From assembly GCA_022508745.1 (NCBI GenBank), contig JAFLUP010000018.1, positions 1-39,786 on the forward strand: a DNA stretch of 39,786 nucleotides. The letters run 5' to 3'. Shown here one piece after another: positions 31,334 to 39,786 of this stretch. Position numbers and translations under genes: made by a program. How positions within the stretch are numbered: position 1 is the first letter of the stretch; every line of letters begins with the position of its first letter. The stretch is from Oscillospiraceae bacterium. Lineage in GTDB: Bacteria > Bacillota > Clostridia > Oscillospirales > CAG-382. The notes beneath the pieces were generated by a model, which was not told where the DNA came from, did not search any database, and was given only the letters and a program-made list of their open reading frames with translations.

Positions 31334-32625
31334 GCGAGCTTCTTCTTTCTGATAACGAGGAACGTGACAACAGCTCCCACAAGAACGGCGGCCACACAAA
31401 TGACCACGATCACGATTTTGAGCGTACTGCCCTCGTTTTCATTCGAATCGAAAGATTCATCGGAGATGGCTTCCCCATCGAATTCGTAGCGGGTCGCCAA
31501 ACGGTAGCTATCCGCGGACAGTTCACTTCCGTTTTCGTCCACCAACCGTTGATTCTCAATGGTAAGCAGACCCGGGTCAAAATCCGTACCTTTGAAGGTG
31601 AATTCGACCTGAATCCCCAGCTTTCCGCCTTCCTTCACGCCGTGACCTGCATCGCTGTTCTGCACGCAAAATCTGACACTACCCTTCCCCGGTTGGGTCA
31701 GATCCTCCGTCAAATCCTTCTGCCAATCCTCCGGCAAAAGACATGTATAGCTGACGTACTGCAGGAAATCAGCGTTGTATTTGAGGGTAAATTCTAAACC
31801 GGAAACGCCGGTAGGGTTCGTAATATCTTCCACCGTGATCCACATCAAAACCTTTTTGGAAGGTTTTTCCGCACCGGGGTCGGAAACATCCGACGATTCG
31901 ACAGAGTCGGGTCCATCGGCAGAAGTTTCGTCAGTGGGAAGTTCCCCCGAACCGTTCCCGTTTTCCGAACTGTCCGACCCCTGCGAGACAGCAGGATCTT
32001 CGGATTCGTTTACGGAAGATTCCGGGGTTGAGGGCTCATCACTCACCACCGGCTCCACGGGAGAATCCTCGTTGCCATGCAGACCGATCACGCATCTTTG
32101 GTCCGGAAGATAGAACAAATCCAACGCAACGTCTGCAAAAATAATATTCGTCACGGTGATTTCCACGGACTCTGCGGAATCCGAAAGAACCTTAAAATGC
32201 AGATCCGTGTACAGCTCGCCATTCCGTTTGACGCCGTTGGTGGTGGCTGCGTTTCCCAACTGGTAATCCAGATATTTTTCTTTTTTGCCGGTTTCCGCCT
32301 GCTGTACACTGGTGAAATCCACCGCATCCGGATCATCACCGGAGAAATCCCATCCGGTGGGTTTGGAGTTTTCCCAGGAAATCAGTTCAAGAACGGAATT
32401 GTCGTAACGAATCTTGAAAAGCGCGCCGAAGAGCCCGCTCTGGGCGGTGATCTGTTCCACCGACACGCGGACGGTGATCGTTCCTTCTTCTGTATTTTCT
32501 TCAATACCCTCAATCTTCAACGCTGCGACAGAATCTTCCTCCGCACTTACGGGAAGCGCCGCGCCGATGCTGCCGCAAAGCAGCAAAACGAGGATGCAGA
32601 TCGCCAATATACGTCTGGCAGTCAT
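31330..32625 (-). CDS. Membrane-anchored surface protein with two cohesin-like domains
   Basis: The 431-residue protein has a signal peptide (about 1-28, ending near VSAEE). A first cohesin-like beta domain (about 33-185) includes LFGALFKIRYDNSVLELISW and GELYTDLHFKVLSDS. A Ser/Glu/Pro-rich linker (about 187-255) leads to a second cohesin-like domain (about 258-393: GVSGLEFTLKYNADFLQYVSY, GGKLGIQVEFTFKG). A C-terminal membrane helix (about 405-425) and RKKKLA end the protein. Cohesins normally bind dockerins, but single cohesin-fold modules also occur in unrelated surface proteins, and no dockerin protein is seen here. It follows the GT2 gene by 35 bp with AGGGGG before its ATG. Confidence 0.78.
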   Translation of the reverse strand: MTARRILAICILVLLLCGSIGAALPVSAEEDSVAALKIEGIEENTEEGTITVRVSVEQITAQSGLFGALFKIRYDNSVLELISWENSKPTGWDFSGDDPDAVDFTSVQQAETGKKEKYLDYQLGNAATTNGVKRNGELYTDLHFKVLSDSAESVEITVTNIIFADVALDLFYLPDQRCVIGLHGNEDSPVEPVVSDEPSTPESSVNESEDPAVSQGSDSSENGNGSGELPTDETSADGPDSVESSDVSDPGAEKPSKKVLMWITVEDITNPTGVSGLEFTLKYNADFLQYVSYTCLLPEDWQKDLTEDLTQPGKGSVRFCVQNSDAGHGVKEGGKLGIQVEFTFKGTDFDPGLLTIENQRLVDENGSELSADSYRLATRYEFDGEAISDESFDSNENEGSTLKIVIVVICVAAVLVGAVVTFLVIRKKKLA

Positions 32626-32660
32626 GATATACCCCCTATCTTACGAAAAACGTGTTACCC

Positions 32661-33950
32661 CTATTTCGCCACCTTGTCCTGCTGATCCGGATGAAGGTCC
32701 TCGATGGATTTGGAAACCGTGTGTTGAATAGGCTTCCAACCGACCTTTTTGAACAGCGCCACCACAGCGATGGGTATGTAGGTAGCCATATAAATCGGGA
32801 ATGTGAAAACCGACCAGACCTTCCGACCGCGGGAACATCCGCTGATATTTTCCCCTTCTGTCAGCATGGTCAGAAGGCCCATTATGAGCATCAACAGGTA
32901 GTAAAACAGGATAAACATGACCATGATGGTGGCAGCGCGTTGCAAACCGTTGCTTTCCGGGTAGATGGACCAATAAACCAAGTCCATAACCGCACAGAGG
33001 GTGGAAACGGCAAAACTCATGATGCCGACAAAAATCGTAATCAGCATATCGTAGCAAGCAAAGCTGCCGTGGAAAATGCCCTTGAATAGCTTTCCGCCGT
33101 ATTTCCCGAACACCTGATAAAAGCCCTTTGCCCAACGCATACGCTGGCGCCAGGATTGCGCAAAGCTCTCCGGCTGCTCATCGTAAAGGATGGAGTTTCC
33201 GCAGTACCCGATCTTTTCCCCATCCACAACGGTGCTGACCGTGAATTCCATATCCTCGGTGAGCAGATGGAAGGGCCAACCGCCATTTTTTTCGATCAGC
33301 TCACGGCTGACACAAAAGCCGGTTCCGGAAATGGCGCAGCTGGTGTTCAACCGCATACGCGCGTAATTCAAATACTTTGCCTCTCGCAGGAACCAAAGAG
33401 AATAGCCGGCAGAGATCCAGTTGGTGCCGTAGTTTTTAGAATTGCGGTAGGACGTCAACGCGCGATACCCGCGGTTCAGCCCCAGATTCATTTCTTCAAT
33501 GAAACGCCCGTCGATGAGGTTATCAGCATCCAGAACAATGTAGGCGTCGCAATCGTCCTGCTGTTCACGTAGATGGGCAAACAGATAATCCAGCGCATAC
33601 CCTTTGCCGATCAGGGTATCGCTGTTCCTCTCCACCACGTAGGCGCCTTTTTCCTCACCGATCCATGCAGTACCGTCCGTACAGTTATCGGCGATCACGA
33701 TGATCTTGATCAGCTCGGCAGGATACGTCTGTTTGCGGATGCTGTCGATCAGCTGACCGATCACCTTTTCCTCATTACGTGCAGGAATGATGACGCCGAA
33801 CTTATTTTGCTTGTCGGTAAGAAGCGGCTTTTCCTTCTCCTCCGTGAATAACACATAAAACGTATAGAAAAACTGGTAAAGGAAAAGCAAGGCAAAAAAA
33901 CCGGTCAAGGAAATTTCGATGATCGTAATGATCATTCTTGCTGTCTGCAT
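32661..33950 (-). CDS. GT2-family processive-type glycosyltransferase
   Basis: The 429-residue membrane enzyme has an N-terminal helix (about 8-33), a GT-A domain and C-terminal helices (about 300-420). The catalytic motifs are IIPARNEE (54-61), the metal-binding DAD (141-143), TED (231-233) and QRMRW (269-273). This D, DxD, TED, QxxRW set is shared with hyaluronan, cellulose and poly-GlcNAc synthases, so a processive enzyme exporting a polysaccharide is plausible. The sugar cannot be told, and no PilZ domain is present. GGAGG precedes the ATG at 33950. It is first in a minus-strand unit with its own promoter. Confidence 0.9.
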   Translation of the reverse strand: MQTARMIITIIEISLTGFFALLFLYQFFYTFYVLFTEEKEKPLLTDKQNKFGVIIPARNEEKVIGQLIDSIRKQTYPAELIKIIVIADNCTDGTAWIGEEKGAYVVERNSDTLIGKGYALDYLFAHLREQQDDCDAYIVLDADNLIDGRFIEEMNLGLNRGYRALTSYRNSKNYGTNWISAGYSLWFLREAKYLNYARMRLNTSCAISGTGFCVSRELIEKNGGWPFHLLTEDMEFTVSTVVDGEKIGYCGNSILYDEQPESFAQSWRQRMRWAKGFYQVFGKYGGKLFKGIFHGSFACYDMLITIFVGIMSFAVSTLCAVMDLVYWSIYPESNGLQRAATIMVMFILFYYLLMLIMGLLTMLTEGENISGCSRGRKVWSVFTFPIYMATYIPIAVVALFKKVGWKPIQHTVSKSIEDLHPDQQDKVAK

Positions 33951-34007
33951 AAAAACCTCCGAAGGAGTTAAATAAGCACGATGGTATCATAGAAATTTAC
34001 AGAATAG

Positions 34008-34036
34008 ATTATACCATTCTTTCTTTCGAAAGTCAA
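34008..34036 (-). promoter_or_regulatory. Sigma-A promoter of the GT2-cohesin operon
   Basis: On the minus strand TTGACT (34036-34031), exactly 17 nt, then TATAAT (34013-34008). It is divergent from the ACT-domain promoter about 75 bp away. It is a near-perfect consensus match, about 58 bp upstream of the GT2 start. Confidence 0.8.
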
Positions 34037-34086
34037 TCTTTTTTTAGGAAAATCAAGCCGCCATTCGAAAAACTTCCCGAAAATCC

Positions 34087-34114
34087 TTGCATTTTCCCGT
34101 GGATCGTGTATAAT
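34087..34114 (+). promoter_or_regulatory. Promoter for the ACT-PFL genes with overlapping palindrome
   Basis: TTGCAT (34087-34092), 16 nt and TATAAT (34109-34114) form a sigma-A type promoter. An imperfect palindrome, GTATAAtgtgTTATAC with outer GATC on both sides, covers the -10 and the likely start site, and may be an operator. Confidence 0.7.
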
Positions 34115-34156
34115 GTGTTATACGATCGCAAAATCAGAAAGGAACGGTTCTGTCTT

Positions 34157-34426
34157 ATGAAAGCAGTCATCACAGTCACCGGCAAAGACAGCATGGGGAT
34201 CATCGCAAGGGTGTCCGAACTCTGTACGGAATACGGGGCGAATATCGTCGATATTTCGCAGACGGTCATGCAGGAATATTTCGCCATGATCATGCTGGTG
34301 GATCTGGAGCGGATGGACGTCCCCTTCGGCGTGTTCTCGGACGAGCTGGACAAGCTCGCGGCGGCGAACGGTTTGAAGATCCATGCCATGCATGAGGACG
34401 TCTTCAATTCCATGCACCGCATTTAA
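34157..34426 (+). CDS. ACT domain protein (UPF0237 type)
   Basis: The 89-residue protein MKAVITVTGKDSMGIIARVSELCTEYGANIVDISQTVMQEYFAMIMLVDLE is a single ACT domain, a fold that usually binds amino acids. It is of the UPF0237 kind, which is regularly encoded next to a PFL/UPF0210 protein, as here 18 bp downstream. I start at the ATG at 34157, after AAAGGAACGG; the track's start at 34106 lies within the promoter. A regulatory partnership with the downstream protein is inferred from the conserved pairing. Confidence 0.9.
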   Translation: MKAVITVTGKDSMGIIARVSELCTEYGANIVDISQTVMQEYFAMIMLVDLERMDVPFGVFSDELDKLAAANGLKIHAMHEDVFNSMHRI

Positions 34427-34444
34427 AATAACGAGAGGTCCTAT

Positions 34445-35803
34445 ATGCTGAATACCAACGATATTCTCGAAACCATCCGCATGATCGAAACCGAACATCT
34501 GGATATTCGGACGATCACCATGGGGATCTCCCTGTTGAGCTGTGCAGGCGGGGATCCAAAGGGGCTTGCGGATCGGATCTACGATACCGTCACGAAAAAG
34601 GCGGAAAACCTGGTGAAAACCGGCGAAGAGCTGGAAAAAGAGTACGGGATTCCCATCGTCAACAAGCGCGTGTCCGTTACGCCTGTGTCGCTGGTGGGCG
34701 CAGGACAGGATGCAGAAGGGTTTCTGAAAGTCGCCCAAGCGCTGGACCGTGCTGCGAACACGCTGGGGATCAACTTCATCGGCGGGTACACCGCACTGGT
34801 CCCGAAGGGGGCGACCCCGTCGGAGCTGACCCTGCTGGATACCATCCCGGAAGCCCTTGCCTCAACCGAATTCGTCTGCGCTTCCGTCAATGCCGCTACC
34901 ACCAAAGCGGGGATGAATATGGACGTGATCGCCCGCATGGGGCATATCATTCGCCAAACGGCGGAGCGCACGCAGGATCAACAGTGCATCGGCGCTGCCA
35001 AGCTGGTGGTGTTCGCAAACGCCCCGGATGATAACCCCTTTATGGCGGGTGCGTTCCACGGCGTCGGTGAGGGCGATTGCGTGATCAACGTGGGCGTTTC
35101 CGGTCCCGGTGTGGTCTGCTCCGCCATTGAGCAGCACCCGGAGGCATCCTTTGAAGAACTTGCCGAAGTTATCAAGAAGACTGCCTTCAAGATTACCCGC
35201 ATGGGGCAGTTGATCGCCTGCGAAGCCAGCAAGCGGCTGGATGTACCCTTCGGGATCGTGGATCTCTCCCTCGCCCCTACCCCCGCCATCGGTGACTCCG
35301 TGGCGCGTATTCTGGAAGCGATGGGGATCGCCTGCTGCGGCGGCTGCGGTACCACGGCGGCGCTGGCGCTGCTGAATGACGCTGTAAAAAAAGGCGGCGT
35401 CATGGCGTCCTCGAAGGTGGGCGGGCTGTCCGGCGCGTTCATCCCGGTGTCGGAGGACGAGGGCATGATCGCCGCCGCAAAAAGCGGCTGCCTGACGCTG
35501 GAAAAGCTGGAAGCCATGACGGCTGTCTGCTCGGTAGGGCTTGACATGATCGCCATTCCCGGCGATACCTCCGCCGCGGTGATCTCCGCGTTGATCGCGG
35601 ATGAGCTATCCATCGGCGTTGCGAACACCAAAACGACAGCGGTGCGTATCATCCCCGCTATCGGTAAAAAAGAGGGCGACTCCCTCTCCTTCGGCGGTCT
35701 GTTGGGAGATGCGCCCGTCATGCGGATCAATCAGGCCGATCCCAGCCGTTTCATCTCCCGCGGCGGCATCATCCCCGCGCCGATCCATTCGCTGAAGAAC
35801 TGA
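34445..35803 (+). CDS. PFL family protein (UPF0210)
   Basis: The 452-residue protein begins [37 protein letters not shown]. It contains [69 protein letters not shown] and [25 protein letters not shown]. These match the UPF0210 family, named PFL-like for similarity in fold to pyruvate formate-lyase. No radical-SAM activase is present here, and the glycyl-radical motif cannot be assigned confidently. The activity is unknown. It is paired with the ACT-domain gene and followed by a terminator. Confidence 0.9.
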   Translation: MLNTNDILETIRMIETEHLDIRTITMGISLLSCAGGDPKGLADRIYDTVTKKAENLVKTGEELEKEYGIPIVNKRVSVTPVSLVGAGQDAEGFLKVAQALDRAANTLGINFIGGYTALVPKGATPSELTLLDTIPEALASTEFVCASVNAATTKAGMNMDVIARMGHIIRQTAERTQDQQCIGAAKLVVFANAPDDNPFMAGAFHGVGEGDCVINVGVSGPGVVCSAIEQHPEASFEELAEVIKKTAFKITRMGQLIACEASKRLDVPFGIVDLSLAPTPAIGDSVARILEAMGIACCGGCGTTAALALLNDAVKKGGVMASSKVGGLSGAFIPVSEDEGMIAAAKSGCLTLEKLEAMTAVCSVGLDMIAIPGDTSAAVISALIADELSIGVANTKTTAVRIIPAIGKKEGDSLSFGGLLGDAPVMRINQADPSRFISRGGIIPAPIHSLKN

Positions 35804-35816
35804 ACCGTAAAAAAAG

Positions 35817-35862
35817 AACGCTATGCAATCGGGAAAACCTTTTGCATAGCGTTTTTGTTTTT
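35817..35862. terminator. Bidirectional terminator between UPF0210 gene and methyltransferase gene
   Basis: AACGCTATGCAA (35817-35828) pairs perfectly with TTGCATAGCGTT (35842-35853), followed by TTTGTTTTT. An A-run on the left gives a T-run for the minus strand, so it serves both convergent genes. Confidence 0.92.
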
Positions 35863-36625
35863 ATTTGGAGATTCGATAATAAGTTAAAAATACTTTGTGT
35901 TTTACAAAAAACGTATCCGGGAGCTGTTCCAATAATTGGAGATGTTGTTCCTCGAATTTTTTGAGTGTTTTATTATCCATCGAGGCAAGGACGCCACGAC
36001 TTGCCCTAATTCGACCATGCCAGCGTTCCTTGGTAAATGGCAAATCAATGAAAAAATTCTCCATTTCGGGATTGTTGAAATAATGCGTTTTTAGATCTTC
36101 AACCGCCGCATTTCCACCAATCCAATTCGGATTTAATTCTTTTACCAGTTGATGGGACAGTCGTGCAATAGGATCATCTTTCAGATAGCTCATATATAGC
36201 TTCAAGAACAATCCGTTTGACTTTATCATCTGTTTTATTTTCGGAACGATTACTTTTGGATCAAAATACCAGAAACACTGACAAGCAGTGATTACGTCAA
36301 AGGTGTCGCTCGGTTCATTCAATTCTTCTGCAGAGCACACCTTATAGTTGATATTCTTGAATTGCTCTGATAAAGCAATCGCTTGTTCGATTTGAGCAAA
36401 AGAAATATCTGTCGCAAGGATATTAGCCCCGTAAGAAGCCAATCCGCGAGGAATCACACCTGTACCGGTTCCGAGATCCAACCAGTTTGTGCCTGCTTTC
36501 CCTACTCCCAGTGCGTAAAGCCGATCATATAGTTCTATAGGATAAATATCCCGATATTTTGCATATTCGGAAGATGTCTTTCCGAAGTCGAAATTTTGCC
36601 CATGATCCACGACGATCTTTTCCAT
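35861..36625 (-). CDS. Class I SAM-dependent methyltransferase, AT-rich
   Basis: The 254-residue enzyme has motif I NWLDLGTGTGVIPRGLA (about 47-63), an acidic motif II ILATDISFAQIEQA, VCSAEEL and FDVITACQCFWYFDP (motif IV-like). The layout DFGKTSSEYAKYRDIYP before motif I is seen in small-molecule methyltransferases of Firmicutes; the substrate is unknown. Hand counts give about 38% GC in 36121-36180 against about 68% in 36901-36960 of the adjacent icd gene, and the start lacks a clear ribosome binding site. Both suggest recent acquisition. It lies 14 bp after icd and may be read from the acn-icd transcript. Confidence 0.85.
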   Translation of the reverse strand: MEKIVVDHGQNFDFGKTSSEYAKYRDIYPIELYDRLYALGVGKAGTNWLDLGTGTGVIPRGLASYGANILATDISFAQIEQAIALSEQFKNINYKVCSAEELNEPSDTFDVITACQCFWYFDPKVIVPKIKQMIKSNGLFLKLYMSYLKDDPIARLSHQLVKELNPNWIGGNAAVEDLKTHYFNNPEMENFFIDLPFTKERWHGRIRASRGVLASMDNKTLKKFEEQHLQLLEQLPDTFFVKHKVFLTYYRISK

Positions 36626-36639
36626 TGACGGGTTACCAA

Positions 36640-37836
36640 TTACAGTCTCGACGCGATTTCTTTCAGGAACTCCGTCGTATTGACAGATCGCTTTTCTTCC
36701 AGCGAGGAGATCAGATACAGGTCTTTCGTCATGACGCCGCTTTCGATGGTTTCGATGGACGCCTTTTCCAGCCGATCCGCAAACTCACAAAGATCCGGCA
36801 GACCGTCCAGCTCGCCGCGCTTGCGGAGTGCGCCGCTCCACGCGAAGATGGTGGCGATGGAGTTGGTAGAGGTCTCCTCCCCTGCCAGATGCTTATAGTA
36901 GTGGCGCTGGACGGTGCCGTGCGCCGCTTCATACTCATACACGCCGTCCGGGGACACCAGTACCGACGTCATCATCGCCAGCGAGCCGAAACCGGTGGCC
37001 AGCATATCGGACATCACGTCGCCGTCGTAGTTCTTACACGCCCAGATAAAACCGCCTTCCGAACGGATCACACGCGCCACTGCGTCGTCGATAAGGGTAT
37101 AGAAATACGTGATGCCGGCCTGTTCGAACTGCGCACGGTAGTCCTTTTCGTAGATCTCCGCGAACAGATCCTTAAAATGGTGATCGTATTTCTTGCTGAT
37201 GGTATCCTTTGTGGAGAACCACAGGTCCATCTTCTGTTCCAGCGCATAGCGGAAGCAGGCGTGGGCGAAAGAGGAAATGCTATCGTCCAGATTGTGCATC
37301 CCCTGCACGATACCCGCGGTCTTGAAATCGTGGATCAGCGTGCGAGTCTCCTTCCCTTCACTGTCGGTGACGAGGATCTCCGCCTTTGCGCCGGCAGGAA
37401 CCTCTACCTCGGATGCCTTATACACATCGCCGTAAGCGTGACGTGCGATGGCGATTGGCTTCTTCCAGGAGGTGACGTACGGCTCGATGCCCTTCACGAC
37501 GATGGGCGTGCGGAACACCGTCCCGTCCAGCAACGCACGAATGGTACCGTTCGGGCTTTTCCACATCTGTTTCAGATGGTATTCATCCATTCTGGCGGCG
37601 TTGGGCGTGATGGTGGCACATTTGACCGCCACACCGTACTTTTTGGTCGCCATGGCGGAATCCACGGTGACTTGGTCGTCTGTTTCATTGCGATGCTCCA
37701 GACCGAGGTCGTAGTACTCCGTCTTCAAATCGATATACGGGAGCAGCAGGATATCCTTGATCTGTTTCCAGATCACACGGGTCATTTCGTCGCCGTCCAT
37801 TTCCACGAGCGGCGTTTTCATCTGAATTTTTGCCAT
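36640..37836 (-). CDS. icd: NADP-dependent isocitrate dehydrogenase
   Basis: The 398-residue enzyme oxidatively decarboxylates isocitrate to 2-oxoglutarate. It is of the eukaryote-like (type II) subfamily: [23 protein letters not shown], the substrate loop [37 protein letters not shown], and the metal/substrate acids in [78 protein letters not shown] is the cofactor region. It begins one base after the aconitase stop, so the two should be made together and supply glutamate synthesis through the oxidative branch of the citrate cycle. Confidence 0.96.
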   Translation of the reverse strand: MAKIQMKTPLVEMDGDEMTRVIWKQIKDILLLPYIDLKTEYYDLGLEHRNETDDQVTVDSAMATKKYGVAVKCATITPNAARMDEYHLKQMWKSPNGTIRALLDGTVFRTPIVVKGIEPYVTSWKKPIAIARHAYGDVYKASEVEVPAGAKAEILVTDSEGKETRTLIHDFKTAGIVQGMHNLDDSISSFAHACFRYALEQKMDLWFSTKDTISKKYDHHFKDLFAEIYEKDYRAQFEQAGITYFYTLIDDAVARVIRSEGGFIWACKNYDGDVMSDMLATGFGSLAMMTSVLVSPDGVYEYEAAHGTVQRHYYKHLAGEETSTNSIATIFAWSGALRKRGELDGLPDLCEFADRLEKASIETIESGVMTKDLYLISSLEEKRSVNTTEFLKEIASRL

Positions 37837-37837
37837 T

Positions 37838-39766
37838 TTAAGCCCCTTTCGTGTCGTTCAGAAGTCCGCCTGCCAGCAAGATGCGCCGCTGACGGTCGGA
37901 GAGCTTGACTTGCAGCAGGATTGTCTCCCCTGTCGTCCGGTTTTCCAGTATCGCGACCGTGCCTTCCGCAATGATGTTACGAATCCCTGCGAGACAGAGC
38001 GCATCTCCCTGCGAGATCTTTTCATAATCCGCAGGATCTTCAAATGTCAGCGGCAGAATCCCCGCATTGATCAGATTGGCAACATGGATGCGCGCAAAGG
38101 ACTTTGCAATCACGGCCTTGACGCCGAGGTAGAGCGGCACCAGCGCCGCGTGCTCGCGGGAGGACCCCTGTCCGTAGTTCTCTCCGCCCACTACGATCCC
38201 GCTTCCCTTCTGCTTGGAGCGTTCAGCGAACGCCTCGTCGCAGACGGCGAAGCAGAATTTGGAAAGATACGGGATATTCGAGCGGTACGGCAGGATCTTC
38301 GCGCCGGCAGGCATGATATGATCGGTGGTGATGTTGTCCCCCACCTTCAGCGTACATTCACAGGAGATGCTTTCCGTCAGCGGCTCACTGACCGGGAAAG
38401 GCTTGATGTTCGGTCCGCGCAGGATCTCCAATCCTTCCGCTTCCTCGGGGGATGCAGGCGGAATGATCATATTATCGTTGAGCAGGAACTGTTCCGGCAT
38501 GGGGAACAGAGGCTGTTCGCCCAATTCCCGCGGGTCAGAAAGCACGCCCCGCAGCGCGGAATACGCCGCCGTCTCCGGGCTGACCAGATAGACCTGCGCG
38601 TCTTTGGTGCCACTGCGCCCCTCGAAATTGCGGTTGAAGGTACGCAGGGAGATTCCGGCGCTGTTGGGAGATTGCCCCATGCCGATGCAGGGACCGCAGG
38701 CACATTCCAGCACACGTGCGCCGGCGGCGATGAGATCGGAAAGCGCTCCGCAATCAGCGAGCATATGATAGACCTGTTTGGAGCCGGGCGCGATGGAAAG
38801 GCTGACATGCTCCGCCACCGTCTTTCCTTTCAGGATAGACGCTACCTTGAGCATATCCGAAAGGGACGAATTGGTGCAGGAGCCGATGCAGACCTGATCC
38901 ACCTTCATTTGACCGATCTCCCCAACCGTTTTGACGTTGTCCGGACTATGGGGGCAGGCGGCGGAGGGCTGCAAAGCGGAAAGATCAATGGTGATCTCCT
39001 CGTCGTAAACCGCATCCGGGTCGGAAGCCAGCGGTGTCCAATCCTGCTCTCTCCCCTGCGCTTTCAGGAACGCACGGGTGACCTCGTCGGAGGGGAAAAT
39101 GGAGGTAGAAGCCCCCAATTCCGCGCCCATGTTCGTAATCGTGGCGCGTTCGGGGACGGAAAGGGTCGCAACGCCTTCCCCGGCGTATTCCACGATCTTT
39201 CCAACGCCGCCCTTCACGGTGAGCCGACGCAGGACCTCCAGGATCACATCCTTCGCGGAAACCCAGGGCTGCAAGCGCCCGGTCAGGTTGACGCGGAGCA
39301 TCTTCGGCATGGTGATATAATAGGTGCCGCCGCCCATGGCGACCGCAACGTCCAGCCCACCGGCGCCGAAAGCAAGCATCCCGATGCCGCCGCCGGTGGG
39401 CGTATGGCTGTCGGAACCGATCAGGGTCTTTCCCGGAACACCAAAGCGCTCCAGATGCACCTGATGGCAGATGCCGTTGCCCGGGCGGGAGAAGTACAGC
39501 CCGTGTTTCTTGGCAACCGATTGGATATACCGATGGTCGTCCGCGTTTTCAAACCCGCTTTGCAGGGTGTTGTGGTCGATATAAGCCACAGAAAGCTCCG
39601 TCCGGACACGGGGGATCCCGATCGCTTCGAATTCCAGATACGCCATGGTCCCGGTCGCATCCTGCGTGAGCGTCTGGTCGATCCGCAGACCGATCTCCTG
39701 TCCGACGGTCATCTCCCCTTCCAGAAGATGTGCGCGGATGATTTTTTGCGCAAGCGTGTAACCCAT
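37838..39766 (-). CDS. acnA: Aconitate hydratase (short, Aquifex-type)
   Basis: Aconitase isomerises citrate to isocitrate using a 4Fe-4S cluster. The 642-residue protein has [40 protein letters not shown], the cluster cysteines in [13 protein letters not shown] and [43 protein letters not shown], and the swivel domain with [12 protein letters not shown] and [12 protein letters not shown]. The length fits the shorter Aquifex-type aconitases rather than AcnA of about 890 residues. AAAGGAG precedes the ATG at 39766. It is translationally linked to icd; citrate synthase is not in the window. Confidence 0.95.
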   Translation of the reverse strand: MGYTLAQKIIRAHLLEGEMTVGQEIGLRIDQTLTQDATGTMAYLEFEAIGIPRVRTELSVAYIDHNTLQSGFENADDHRYIQSVAKKHGLYFSRPGNGICHQVHLERFGVPGKTLIGSDSHTPTGGGIGMLAFGAGGLDVAVAMGGGTYYITMPKMLRVNLTGRLQPWVSAKDVILEVLRRLTVKGGVGKIVEYAGEGVATLSVPERATITNMGAELGASTSIFPSDEVTRAFLKAQGREQDWTPLASDPDAVYDEEITIDLSALQPSAACPHSPDNVKTVGEIGQMKVDQVCIGSCTNSSLSDMLKVASILKGKTVAEHVSLSIAPGSKQVYHMLADCGALSDLIAAGARVLECACGPCIGMGQSPNSAGISLRTFNRNFEGRSGTKDAQVYLVSPETAAYSALRGVLSDPRELGEQPLFPMPEQFLLNDNMIIPPASPEEAEGLEILRGPNIKPFPVSEPLTESISCECTLKVGDNITTDHIMPAGAKILPYRSNIPYLSKFCFAVCDEAFAERSKQKGSGIVVGGENYGQGSSREHAALVPLYLGVKAVIAKSFARIHVANLINAGILPLTFEDPADYEKISQGDALCLAGIRNIIAEGTVAILENRTTGETILLQVKLSDRQRRILLAGGLLNDTKGA

Positions 39767-39786
39767 TCTTTATTGCTCCTTTCGTT

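Noticed and set aside
1-39786. CRISPR arrays, tRNA or rRNA genes, insertion sequences
   Set aside because: A scan by eye found no regular repeat-spacer pattern, tRNA cloverleaf, rRNA core sequence or transposase motif.

Overview
The window looks like a chromosomal segment of an anaerobic, probably spore-forming member of the Clostridia (Firmicutes), perhaps Oscillospirales-like. The evidence is the conserved gdpP-rplI-dnaB block, homologues of the sporulation/germination genes yunB and cwlD, strong AGGAGG-type ribosome binding sites, TTG and GTG starts, sigma-A style promoters, an Fe-S scaffold/GGGtGRT pair typical of anaerobes, and moderately high GC. No rRNA, tRNA, CRISPR array, insertion sequence or prophage was seen. 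The taxonomic placement is inference.

Layout. (1) 1-1917, minus strand: pduL, a NifU/IscU-like scaffold and a GGGtGRT protein cut by the window edge. (2) 2126-8440, plus: trpS, an alpha/beta hydrolase carrying an inserted EF-hand pair, and a divergent GyrB/GyrA-like type IIA topoisomerase pair. (3) 8462-15774, plus: a near-consensus promoter, then gdpP, rplI, dnaB, tilS, ftsH and a terminator (c-di-AMP turnover, ribosome, replication, tRNA modification, membrane proteolysis). (4) 15847-17917, plus: a DHHW-family protein with an altered active site, overlapping a TrmH-family methyltransferase, which overlaps tail-to-tail with yunB (minus). (5) 18618-20843, plus: a metallo-beta-lactamase-fold lipoprotein, a VanZ-like protein, a DUF3006 protein and a strong terminator. 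(6) 21037-24587, plus: proC, a small membrane protein, a XerC/D recombinase, a DUF624/YesL-like membrane protein and a terminator. (7) 24620-28098, plus: a heterodimeric ABC exporter.

(8) 28279-34036, minus: a promoter, then a GT2 glycosyltransferase, a membrane-anchored two-cohesin surface protein, a four-helix membrane protein, cwlD, a 60-residue membrane protein and radA. (9) 34087-35862, plus: an ACT-domain protein, a PFL/UPF0210 protein and a bidirectional terminator. (10) 35861-39766, minus: aconitase, NADP-type isocitrate dehydrogenase and an AT-rich SAM methyltransferase that looks acquired.

Most of the window is housekeeping. The parts most worth following are: the cwlD leader, where a perfect 12-bp inverted repeat covers both the Shine-Dalgarno sequence and the start codon and brackets a sporulation-like -10; the yunB promoter, which fits the sigma-E consensus well; the atypical topoisomerase pair; the EF-hand insertion in the hydrolase; the degenerate DHHW protein; the GT2/cohesin surface operon; and a possible H-type pseudoknot in the trpS leader. 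All functional calls were made by reading motifs by eye; no database search was run.
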